Shown: in pieces, positions 39,536 through 46,668 of the stretch
Position numbering within the stretch: the first letter of the stretch is position 1
How the letters are laid out: each line of letters opens with the position of its first letter
NCBI GenBank assembly: GCA_004322275.1
Contig: SCTA01000023.1
Location: 1 to 47,207, forward strand
Direction: 5' to 3'
Length of the DNA: 47,207 bases
Source of the DNA: a bacterium
Lineage (GTDB): Bacteria; Desulfobacterota; Deferrisomatia; Deferrisomatales; BM512
Program-made: the position numbers and the translations under genes
The notes under the pieces: model-generated
Databases searched by the model: none
The model's input: only the letters and a program-made list of their open reading frames with translations
Told to the model about the DNA's origin: nothing

Positions 39536-40634
39536 TCCGAAAAGCATTTCAAATAAAAGAAGGTCGCGGCTTCGCGGCCTTCTTTTTTGCCTTCTCGCCG
39601 CCCTCGCTTTTTTCGGGTGCGGCGCCCGAAAAGCGGCGGTTGAGACGGGAGGCGGCGGTTTGACCGGCTCCGGGCTCATCGTCGAGGGGCTGGTGTCGCT
39701 CGAAAACAGGGGTTTCACCGGGGCCAGGGTCTACGCCTACCTTCCGGAATCCTTCACCGGGGGTGGCGAGCCGGTTCCGGCGGGAACCGCCGAAAGCGGG
39801 GTCAACGGGCGCTTCTCGATGGAACTTCCGGAGGGGAAATACATCCTTCTGGCGAGGGCTCCGGGCAAATTCGCCTGGTTCGGCAGAAACCCCCTTAAGG
39901 TCTCCGCGCACCAGCGCGGCCTGAGCCTTCCTCTCGTAGCGGCGGAGGGAGTGACCACCGCCGCCGTGGCGGAAGGCGAGGAAAACATCAGGGGGAGGGT
40001 GCTCCTAGGCGGGAAACCGGCAGCGGGAGTGCGGGTTTCCGCCCATCTTCGGGCCGACGCGGGCTTTCGGGGCCAGCCCTACGCCTCCAGCGCTCTGACA
40101 GCCTCCGACGGTGAGTACAAACTGGCGCTCGATCCGGGGGTTTATTTTATCACGGCCCGTAAGCGCGCTACCGGCCTCGAAGTCGGCCCGCTCACGCCCG
40201 GCGACCTCTTCGGCGTCCTTCCCGAGCTGCCGCTCAAGGTCGGCCGGGGCAAAGAGCAAAAAAGCGACATAGAGCTCGTCGAGCTTCCCTCCTACGAGCA
40301 GCAGGCCCGTTACAGGACGCGCTTCGCGAAGCTGGAGGGGACGATTCGCACCGGCGAGGGCAACCCCGCAGAGGGTTTTCGCGCCTGTCTCTACGACAAT
40401 CCGAGAATGCTCGGCGAGCCTCTCGCCATCTCGGCTCCAACCGGCCCCGACGGCAGGTTTACCATCTCCGTCTCGGTGGTCGGGCGCTACTACCTTGGCG
40501 CGCGCGAGCACCTCGGCGGCCCGCCGGTAAGCGGGGAGAGGGTCGGCTTCGCCAGGGACGCTCCGGAGGGTTACGAGATTGCGCCCGGCAAGGTCTTCGA
40601 GTCCCTCGAAGTCATTCTGGTGGTCGCGCCGTGA
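39516..40634 (+). CDS. Lipoprotein with carboxypeptidase-regulatory-like repeats
   Basis: A 372-residue protein starting at GTG with GAGGAG five bases upstream, inside the end of the FG-GAP gene. The first 20 residues are basic, then LLFCLLAALAFFGC gives a lipobox-like cut before Cys (FFGC, not a perfect match). Three or so Ig-like modules of the carboxypeptidase-regulatory or bacterial invasin type follow, with the recurring pattern of a sugar-like loop then GRFSMELPEGKYILLARA, GEYKLALDPGVYFITARK and GRFTISVSVVGRYYLGARE. It is probably anchored to the outer membrane. The basic region of the signal peptide is encoded by a terminator-like hairpin (39558-39580). It overlaps the next gene by 4 nt (GTGA). 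Confidence 0.75.
   Translation: MKWRSANPKSISNKRRSRLRGLLFCLLAALAFFGCGARKAAVETGGGGLTGSGLIVEGLVSLENRGFTGARVYAYLPESFTGGGEPVPAGTAESGVNGRFSMELPEGKYILLARAPGKFAWFGRNPLKVSAHQRGLSLPLVAAEGVTTAAVAEGEENIRGRVLLGGKPAAGVRVSAHLRADAGFRGQPYASSALTASDGEYKLALDPGVYFITARKRATGLEVGPLTPGDLFGVLPELPLKVGRGKEQKSDIELVELPSYEQQARYRTRFAKLEGTIRTGEGNPAEGFRACLYDNPRMLGEPLAISAPTGPDGRFTISVSVVGRYYLGAREHLGGPPVSGERVGFARDAPEGYEIAPGKVFESLEVILVVAP
39558..39590 (+). terminator. Terminator-shaped hairpin inside the signal-peptide codons
   Basis: AGAAGGTCGCG pairs with CGCGGCCTTCT (one wobble) and is followed by TTTTTT. It would end transcription of the FG-GAP gene. It also encodes RRSRLRGLLF of the next protein. If active, the downstream three genes would be attenuated unless ribosomes or a second promoter relieve it. 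Confidence 0.6.
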
Positions 40635-42442
40635 AGAGAGCCGCGTTTCCGGTGCTTCTTTTCTTTCTCGCGGGGTGCGCCTCCCTGCCTGCCCAAAAGG
40701 GAGGCGACAATCGGGAACTTAACTGGTCCGGAGAGATTCGCCTCGACAAGACCCTCAAACTTTCGCGCGGCACGAGTCTCACAATCGCGCCCGGCACCGT
40801 TATCCGCCTCGGGTGGGCCGACGAGGACGGCGACGGCCTCGGCGACACCTCCATTCATCTGGAGGGCGGCAAGCTGACCTCCCTCGGCACGCCGGAAGCG
40901 CCGATACTCTTCACCTCCGGGCAGGCCCCGGCCCAGGCCGGTAAGTGGGGCGAACTCCGGGTGGATTTCGGCTCGGTGGAGCTGAAATACACCGTCATTG
41001 AGGGCTCCACGCGGGGGCTTCACCTGCACTTTTGCAGCGGCCTCGTCGAGGATTCGATCCTCCGGCAGAACCACGACGGCACGCGGATAGGCGAATCGAC
41101 GATGGTTTTTCGCCGCTGCCTCTTTTCCGGTCAGGAGGGGAAAGGGTTCAACTCCCGCGCCTCCAGAAACCTCGTGGAAAACTGCCTTTTCAGGGGCAAC
41201 AAGCGCGGCATCTTCCTCTTCGAGGGTGACGAGGGCAGTGTCTTTAGGGACAACGTTTTCACCGGCAACGAGATACCCTTCCGGCTCGGCGATTTTTACG
41301 AGGGAGAATTGAAACTTGCGCCCAACAGGTGGGACGACCCCACGGACCAGTACCGGCCCGAAGGCTCCACCGCCCGCGTAGAGTTTGTAAACGCGCCGGT
41401 CACGGGCGCGGGGCCCGAAAACTGGCCGCTTCTTTGGGTCAAGTGGAAAGTCCCGATGGAAGGCTACGCCGACGCGCTGACGGCGGACGAAAGCGGCGTC
41501 TACGCGGTGTCTTTCGGCGGAGAACTCAAGCGGCTCGCCCTCTTCGACGGCTCGCTCCTCGCCTCGGCGAAGCTTCTCGACACCCTCGATTCCCCGCCGG
41601 CTCCCGGAAGGGTAAACAATAAACCTTATCTGGCCGTCCAATGCTGGAACAGGGGAATTTACCTCCTCGACGGCGAGACCCTGAAAGAACTGGACAGTTT
41701 CGTCGAAACATCTTCTCCCGCGGACGACCACCGCCAGTCGTCGCCGCTGATTGCGGGCGGGAAACTCTTCGCCGCTACCTGGGCGGGCAAGGTGAGGGGG
41801 TTCGCGATAACCGGCGGGGGGCTTGAAAACCTTTGGGAATTCGCCGCCGGAGGCCCCTTCCGGGGGGACCTCGCCCTTACGGCGAGAGGAGAACTGCTCG
41901 CCCCCTCCGGGGACGGGTCGCTTTACGCTCTCGGGATGGACGACGGCGCTAAAAAGTGGGAGTACAAGGCGAGAGCGCCCCTTCTTTCCGGCGCGGAAAT
42001 TTTTGAGGAAAAGGTTTTTATTGCCGATAAGGGGGGAGTTCTGCATTCGCTCGGCGAAAACGGAAAGCTTCTCTGGAAGAGCGCTCTTTCCGGCCCCGCG
42101 TGGTACGCGAGGCCGCTTCTGGCCGAAGGGGTGCTCTATCAGGGCGACGATGACGGAGGTTTGTCCGCCTTCGACCCCGCAAGCGGCAGTCTCCTCTACC
42201 GGGTTCGCCTGGAAGGGGGAATAAGGTCGAGACCCGCGCTGGCGGGAGGGACGCTCGCGGTAGCCACCGCCAAGGGGTTTCTCTACCTTCTTCGCGCAGC
42301 GGACGGGTTTATTCTCGACAGGCTTGAGATCGGCGAATCGTCGCTCGCCTCGCCCGCCGTCCTCGGAAAACTCCTCTTCGCGGGCTCGCGGCCCGGCATG
42401 ATTTTTGGATTAAACATTGAGAGTGCGGGAAAAAAGAATTAA
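40631..42442 (+). CDS. Lipoprotein with beta-helix and PQQ-type beta-propeller domains
   Basis: A 603-residue protein starting at GTG in a GTGA overlap with the previous stop. The lipobox LLFFLAGC places Cys at 16. Residues 30-260 resemble a right-handed parallel beta-helix (LTIAPGTVIRLGWADEDGDG, RNLVENCLFRGNKRGIFLFE, GSVFRDNVFTGN). Residues 280-600 are a PQQ/quinoprotein-like propeller with repeats of the type GSLYALGMDDGAKKWEYKA and GGLSAFDPASGSLLYRVRL. No haem or catalytic motif is visible, so it is likely structural or binding. It lies in the middle of the exported-protein cluster and is presumably co-translated with the gene before it. Confidence 0.78.
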   Translation: MKRAAFPVLLFFLAGCASLPAQKGGDNRELNWSGEIRLDKTLKLSRGTSLTIAPGTVIRLGWADEDGDGLGDTSIHLEGGKLTSLGTPEAPILFTSGQAPAQAGKWGELRVDFGSVELKYTVIEGSTRGLHLHFCSGLVEDSILRQNHDGTRIGESTMVFRRCLFSGQEGKGFNSRASRNLVENCLFRGNKRGIFLFEGDEGSVFRDNVFTGNEIPFRLGDFYEGELKLAPNRWDDPTDQYRPEGSTARVEFVNAPVTGAGPENWPLLWVKWKVPMEGYADALTADESGVYAVSFGGELKRLALFDGSLLASAKLLDTLDSPPAPGRVNNKPYLAVQCWNRGIYLLDGETLKELDSFVETSSPADDHRQSSPLIAGGKLFAATWAGKVRGFAITGGGLENLWEFAAGGPFRGDLALTARGELLAPSGDGSLYALGMDDGAKKWEYKARAPLLSGAEIFEEKVFIADKGGVLHSLGENGKLLWKSALSGPAWYARPLLAEGVLYQGDDDGGLSAFDPASGSLLYRVRLEGGIRSRPALAGGTLAVATAKGFLYLLRAADGFILDRLEIGESSLASPAVLGKLLFAGSRPGMIFGLNIESAGKKN

Positions 42443-42482
42443 ATTACCCCGAGTGAAACGGAACCAAGACCCGGAGAATAAA

Positions 42483-43046
42483 ATGTTCAGAAAAATAATA
42501 CTTCTTCTTGCTGTGGTGTTTGCTTTCGCGCAGCTTTCAAACGCCTGCGTGGGCAAATCGCTGATCATCGGCACCGACGGCACCGTCAGGTCGAAGGTCG
42601 TAGCCAACGTGCTCGCCATCCTCATCAACGAGAGAACCGGGACAACCGTTGAGATCTCCGATTACGACGGCCCCGAGGGTCTTTTCAAGGAGATGACCAC
42701 CGGCGACGTGGACCTCGGCCTCATGTATGCCGGAGAAGCGCTGATTCGGGGCCAGCAGCCCCTTCCCCCCGACCCAAAAGGGGCGCTTGAGGCGGTGAAG
42801 AACTATCACCAGGAAAAGTTCAACCTGGTATGGCTCCCCGAGCTGGGCTTCTCCGAGAGCGGCAACCCGTACTCGCTCGCCGCTTCCGTCGCCCAGAAGC
42901 ACACCCTTAAAAAGTTCCCCGCCCTCTCAAGGCTCATCGCCAAGACGCAGGGCAAGCTCTCCGACAAGACCGTAGACGCCCTCGGCAGCGCCCCGAGCAT
43001 TTCAAAAGCAGTGAGAGATTTCCTTAAAGCAGAAAAACTAATCTGA
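42483..43046 (+). CDS. Truncated OpuAC-like periplasmic binding protein
   Basis: The ATG at 42483 has GGAGA nine bases upstream and starts a signal peptide (MFRKIILLLAVVFAFAQLSN, then AC at 21-22, possibly lipidated). The 187 residues carry SLIIGTDGTVRSKVVANVLAILINERTG and VDLGLMYAGEALI, like the first lobe of glycine-betaine binding proteins (OpuAC/OsmF), and a helical end. A full binding protein has about 270-300 residues, so the second lobe is short. No ABC transporter genes are adjacent, which argues for a sensing or stabilising role rather than uptake. A terminator follows. Confidence 0.62.
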   Translation: MFRKIILLLAVVFAFAQLSNACVGKSLIIGTDGTVRSKVVANVLAILINERTGTTVEISDYDGPEGLFKEMTTGDVDLGLMYAGEALIRGQQPLPPDPKGALEAVKNYHQEKFNLVWLPELGFSESGNPYSLAASVAQKHTLKKFPALSRLIAKTQGKLSDKTVDALGSAPSISKAVRDFLKAEKLI

Positions 43047-43068
43047 CCGCAAAAGCGTTTGTGAATAT

Positions 43069-43103
43069 AAAGAGGGCGTAAATCAGCGCCCTCTTTTTTT
43101 TTG
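43069..43103 (+). terminator. Rho-independent terminator
   Basis: AAAGAGGGCG (43069-43078) pairs with CGCCCTCTTT (43086-43095), 10 bp, then six further T. It closes the exported-protein cluster. Confidence 0.9.
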
Positions 43104-43184
43104 TCCTTACGTAGCGCCGAAGAGCATGTGAACTCCGGGTGCAAAGCGGGTATACTTTCTTAACCGCAAACTTTCAGGAGTATT

Positions 43185-44336
43185 ATGGAGACGCAAAGAG
43201 AAAAGGGTTTCGTTTTTTTCGCTGTCTGCAATCCGGGCGCGGAAGAAGCGCTTCACAACGAGATGAAGGAGCTTCGCTTCTTCGGGCTCGAAAGGCAAAG
43301 CGGCGGGGTCAGTTTCCGCGGGCAGCCTTCCGAGGGCTGGAGGGCGGTTCTAACCCTTCGCGTAGCCGTGCGCGTCTACCGCGAACTCGGGCGCTTTCGG
43401 GTTCCCGACGCCGCCGCGCTCTACAACGGCGTCTTCGGGCTGCCGTGGGAGAAGATAATCTCCTCCGTGAACACCATTTCGGTGGACGCGAAGGTGTCGG
43501 AATCGCCAACTCTGACCCATTCCGGCTTTACCGCCCTCAAGGTCAAGGACGCCATCGCCGACGCCCTGCGCGAGCGCACGGGGGAACGCCCGAACGTCGA
43601 CACCAAAGACCCCGACGCCAGAATCTTCGTCCTTGTCCACCGTGACAGGTGCATCATCTCGCTCGACCTCGCGGGGCGCTCCCTCCACCGGCGCGGCTAC
43701 CGTCAGGGAAGCGTCGAAGCGCCGATCTCCGAGTGCCTCTCTTCGGCGGCGGTCCGCTACTCGGAATGGGACGAAAAATCACCCTTCCTCGACCCCTTCT
43801 GCGGCTCCGGGACGATAATGATAGAGGCGGCGATGAAGGCGGCCAGAATCATGCCCGGCTCCCTCGGGAGCAGGTACTCCTTCATGCGCCTCCCCGGTTT
43901 CGACGAGTACAGGTGGGAAAAGATGCTGAAGGAGGCGAGGGAAGGGGTGAATATTCCCAAAAAACTCATAATGATAGGCTCCGACATCGACCCCGCTGCG
44001 GTAGAAGCCGCGAAGGCGAACGCCGGGGGCGCAGGGGTCGGAGAAATGATCAGGTTCGAGGTCGCCGACGCCGGGGACTTCTCGCCCAAAAAGGGGTGGG
44101 GGGCGACTATAATATCAAATCCTCCCTACGGAGAGCGCCTCGAAGACGAAGAGAGCCTGATTCCCCTCTACAACCGTTTCGGCAGGGCTCTTATCAGCAA
44201 GTGCTCGGGCTGCGCCGTACACCTCTTCATGACCTCGCAGCGCCTCAGAAAAGCCATGCTTTTAAAACCGGAAAGATACTGGCCGCTGACCCACGGCGGC
44301 CTTGACGCCAGACTTTACCGCTTTTTGGTAAAATGA
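43185..44336 (+). CDS. THUMP-containing 23S rRNA methyltransferase-like protein (RlmL N-half type)
   Basis: A 383-residue protein with CAGGAG before the ATG. The N-terminal 160 residues form the ferredoxin-like and THUMP parts (FFAVCNPGAEEALHNEMKEL start, VHRDRCIISLDLAGRSLHRRGYR end). The catalytic half has motif I LDPFCGSGTIMIEAA, IGSDIDPAAVEAAKANA and the N6/N2-methylation motif ISNPPYGERL. This fits the class that methylates guanine in 23S rRNA (RlmL N-terminal part, YpsC). It is likely a cytoplasmic RNA methyltransferase; the exact target base is not certain. It is followed 10 nt later by a small gene. Confidence 0.9.
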   Translation: METQREKGFVFFAVCNPGAEEALHNEMKELRFFGLERQSGGVSFRGQPSEGWRAVLTLRVAVRVYRELGRFRVPDAAALYNGVFGLPWEKIISSVNTISVDAKVSESPTLTHSGFTALKVKDAIADALRERTGERPNVDTKDPDARIFVLVHRDRCIISLDLAGRSLHRRGYRQGSVEAPISECLSSAAVRYSEWDEKSPFLDPFCGSGTIMIEAAMKAARIMPGSLGSRYSFMRLPGFDEYRWEKMLKEAREGVNIPKKLIMIGSDIDPAAVEAAKANAGGAGVGEMIRFEVADAGDFSPKKGWGATIISNPPYGERLEDEESLIPLYNRFGRALISKCSGCAVHLFMTSQRLRKAMLLKPERYWPLTHGGLDARLYRFLVK

Positions 44337-44346
44337 GACTCATTCC

Positions 44347-44658
44347 ATGACCTGCGAATGCGACAACCTCCTGAAAACCGGCTTTTGCGTCCTCACTGAC
44401 GGCGAGGGCTGGACTTTGGAGGGCGGATATTCACTGTACAGCCTCCTCACCGGAAGGAAAGAGGTTTTTTCGGGGATGAAACTGGTAATATCCGTAAACG
44501 GCGAGGACTACGCCTCCGAGGCGCGCTGCTTTACCGGAATACCCTATGAAACCCTCCTCGACGAGGTTTCCGTCCTTCTCGCGAAAGACCGCCTTACCCT
44601 GGTGCGTGAAGGGCTCGTCAGGGAATTTTCCACCGGCGGCCAGTCAGCCCTCTCTTAA
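44347..44658 (+). CDS. Small hypothetical protein next to the RNA methyltransferase
   Basis: A 103-residue protein starting 10 nt after the methyltransferase stop. It has no Shine-Dalgarno site I can point to and is presumably translated by coupling. It begins MTCECDNLLKTGFCVLTDGEGW and has three cysteines in the first 14 residues and one later (EARCFTG). The rest is mixed strand and helix with no signal peptide. No family was recognised. Codon use matches the neighbours, so I consider it real. Confidence 0.58.
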   Translation: MTCECDNLLKTGFCVLTDGEGWTLEGGYSLYSLLTGRKEVFSGMKLVISVNGEDYASEARCFTGIPYETLLDEVSVLLAKDRLTLVREGLVREFSTGGQSALS

Positions 44659-45034
44659 GCGGCAATCCCGGCTTGCCCCCGATTTATCCCCGTAAATCGC
44701 CTCCCCGAAGCCTGCCGGTACCCCCCCACCCCTACCCCTGTTCCAAAAGCGGTTTGAACCGGCGCGCCTGTTTTCGACCCGAATTTAGGTACTCTCTTAA
44801 ACCTCTAGCCGGAAGGTCGGGAATGCCGTATTTACGCCAAGTGAAGGTAATCACTTGATGTCGAAACTCAAAAAATTTTTGAAATCGCTCTTCCTGTTTT
44901 ACTGAGTAAAATAACACGAGAAAAAAAGGCGGGTTTTTTGCGTTTTTGCTAAAAAAAGTTTAGCATCGCCAACATCGGAACATTCATATTTCATTTTATC
45001 GGCCTCTTGCATAAATCTTATCGGAGAGTGGCAA
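44659..45034. other. Intergenic region with hairpins before the small Cys-rich gene
   Basis: No gene is supported. The first 160 nt are C-rich, then the base composition turns AT-rich. Three small hairpins are visible: CAAGTGA/TCACTTG (44838-44857), TTTTAC/GTAAAA (44897-44911) and GCTAAA/TTTAGC (44948-44964). A weak promoter match TTGCGT (44938-44943), 17 nt and TAGCAT (44961-44966) lies about 70 nt before the gene. No known riboswitch was recognised. Confidence 0.4.
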
Positions 45035-45244
45035 ATGTCCTACGGAAAACAGAGTTCGGCAGAGTACAAGAAAGAGTGCGGCACCTGCGAATGGTGGTCT
45101 TGCGGTTGCTCGGAATCCGCGCACGTCGGCGCGTGTTTCTCAACCTTCCCCTCGCTTGGCGTGGACGACACCGGGCAATGCCAGTGCGTCGGCGAGAGCG
45201 ATTCCTGCGAGCAGTGGACGCCCAAAGACGGCGACAGGCATTAA
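45035..45244 (+). CDS. Small cytoplasmic cysteine-rich protein (8 Cys in 69 residues)
   Basis: The ATG at 45035 has GGAGAG eight bases upstream. An overlapping open frame at 45007-45270 has no such site and is rejected. The 69-residue product has cysteines at 15, 18, 23, 25, 34, 49, 51 and 58, arranged CxxC-x4-CxC, C, CxC, C. There is no signal peptide. It also has several Trp and acidic residues (CEWWSC, DSCEQWTPKDG). The spacing suggests a zinc- or Fe-S-binding fold, such as a double zinc knuckle or a small ferredoxin-like protein, but no family was recognised. It is flanked by its own promoter-like region and a terminator. Confidence 0.7.
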   Translation: MSYGKQSSAEYKKECGTCEWWSCGCSESAHVGACFSTFPSLGVDDTGQCQCVGESDSCEQWTPKDGDRH

Positions 45245-45268
45245 CATCCCCTGCGTTTTCTGAAACTT

Positions 45269-45297
45269 AGCCGCCTCCCTGCAGAGGCGGCTTTTTT
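45269..45297 (+). terminator. Rho-independent terminator
   Basis: AGCCGCCTC (45269-45277) pairs perfectly with GAGGCGGCT (45284-45292), followed by TTTTT. It ends the small Cys-rich gene; the convergent sugar-dehydrogenase gene ends 5 nt later. Confidence 0.88.
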
Positions 45298-45301
45298 CAT
45301 G

Positions 45302-46450
45302 TCATTTTTCGCTGCGGCCCGGGAGTATCCGCCAGACCTCTCCCTCTTCTTCGTCCGTAAGCGCATAGAGGTAGCCGTCGGGCCCCTGCCGTACGTCGCG
45401 GAGGCGCCTTCCGGGGGTCGGTATCAGCCGCTCCTCCGCAACCACCTTTTCCCCCTCCAGAGTCAGCCTGACCAGCATCTCTCCCCTCAGGGCCGCGACG
45501 AAAAGACTTCCCTTCCAGCCGGGATAGCGGTCGCCGGTATAAAAAGCCATTCCGGCGGGGGCTATCGAGGGCGCCCAGATGCGAATGCCGTCCTCTATTC
45601 CCGCTTTTCTCACTCCCTGGCCGATCTTCGCGCCGGTTACGTACTCCGCTCCGTAAGTGACCACCGGCCAGCCGTAGTTTCTGCCCGGACGGACTATGTT
45701 TATCTCGTCACCGCCCTGCGGGCCGTGCTCGCTGATCCACAGCTCTCCGGTCGCGGGGTTAATCGCCGCGCCCTGCACGTTCCGGTGGCCGTAGGAGAAT
45801 ACCGGCGAGTCTGACTTCGCGAAGGGATTGTCCGGGGGTATTTTGCCCTCAGGGGTCAGCCGGACGATCTTCCCCAGTTCGTTTTCAAGGTTTTGCGCCT
45901 CGTAACGCCGGACAGATCTTTCACCTAGAGTGACGAAAAGCCCCCCTTTGGAGTCGAAGACGAGCCTTGAGCCGAAGTGGGCCTGGCTCTCCACCGGGGG
46001 AGACTGGCGGAAGATTACCTCGACCTCGCGGAGTCCGTTCCCGTCGAGTCTGCCGCGCGCCACCGCCGTGCGGTTGGTCCTTCCCGGACCCCTTTCGCTG
46101 AACGAAAGATAGACGAAACCGTTTTTGGCGAAATCCGGATCCAGAGCCACGTCGAGCAGCCCTCCCTGTCCCTGCGCGTAGACCTCGGGAACGCCCGCGA
46201 GGGGAGGGGAGAGACTCCAGTCAGCGCCCAGCAGCCTGAGAGTCCCCTGTCTTTCGGTCACCAGTTTTCTTCCGTCGGGTAAAAACGCCATACCCCAGGG
46301 ATGGGAGAGCCCTTCGGCCACGACCTCCTTTAAAAGCGTACTCTCGGTAACCGGCACTTCGGCGGGCTTTTCGACCGCCCCCGCCATTCCCAGCAGGAAA
46401 ACCGACAAAACCACGATTCCGATGCTCGAAGCCTTGCGAAATACCGCCAT
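45302..46450 (-). CDS. PQQ-dependent sugar dehydrogenase-like protein (GSDH family)
   Basis: A 382-residue exported protein with GAGG seven bases before the ATG. The signal peptide ends near GMAGAVE (about residue 25). It shows the six-bladed propeller marks of the soluble aldose-sugar dehydrogenase family: GLSHPWGMAFLPDGRKLVTERQG, QGQGGLLDVALDPDFAKNGF, SEHGPQGGDEINIVRPGRNYG and the late APSIAPAGMAFYTG. Members oxidise sugars in the periplasm with PQQ. No pqq genes are in the window, so whether the cofactor is made is not known. Length is normal. Repeat copy I lies about 97 nt upstream of its start. Confidence 0.9.
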   Translation of the reverse strand: MAVFRKASSIGIVVLSVFLLGMAGAVEKPAEVPVTESTLLKEVVAEGLSHPWGMAFLPDGRKLVTERQGTLRLLGADWSLSPPLAGVPEVYAQGQGGLLDVALDPDFAKNGFVYLSFSERGPGRTNRTAVARGRLDGNGLREVEVIFRQSPPVESQAHFGSRLVFDSKGGLFVTLGERSVRRYEAQNLENELGKIVRLTPEGKIPPDNPFAKSDSPVFSYGHRNVQGAAINPATGELWISEHGPQGGDEINIVRPGRNYGWPVVTYGAEYVTGAKIGQGVRKAGIEDGIRIWAPSIAPAGMAFYTGDRYPGWKGSLFVAALRGEMLVRLTLEGEKVVAEERLIPTPGRRLRDVRQGPDGYLYALTDEEEGEVWRILPGRSEK

Positions 46451-46546
46451 GACGTATCCTCACACGCCTCCCCCGGATTTTTACCTAAAATATAGTCCGA
46501 AGGGCGGGAGGATGCGACTTAAGGGGTAATCTTTGAGTATCAGGGG

Positions 46547-46668
46547 ACGGCTTCGGCTTTTGCCGCGGGGCTTCGTCGCTACTCGCTCGCGCTCCTCGAC
46601 GTAGTCACGCTACTGTCTTCGTCGCGCTCGCTGCGGGCTCCTTGCCCGGCGGCAAAATCCTTTGCCGT
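46547..46668 (+). repeat. Dispersed hairpin repeat, copy I
   Basis: ACGGC (46547-46551) pairs with GCCGT (46664-46668). TTTTGCCGC (46558-46566) pairs with GCGGCAAAA (46649-46657), and the stem continues for three more pairs. The central hairpin is GTAG-tcacg-CTAC (46601-46613). Unlike most copies it lies upstream of a gene rather than after a stop codon. Confidence 0.87.

Noticed and set aside
38093-39718. A 541-codon minus-strand frame opposite the FG-GAP gene
   Set aside because: The repeats of the sense gene produce the regular valine-rich pattern in the opposite frame; not an independent gene.
40571-42046. A 491-codon minus-strand frame opposite the beta-helix lipoprotein gene
   Set aside because: Shadow of a gene with a lipobox and propeller repeats; no supporting signals.
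45007-45270. An 87-codon frame overlapping the small Cys-rich gene
   Set aside because: Arginine-rich shadow frame; the 45035 frame has a good ribosome site and a sensible composition.
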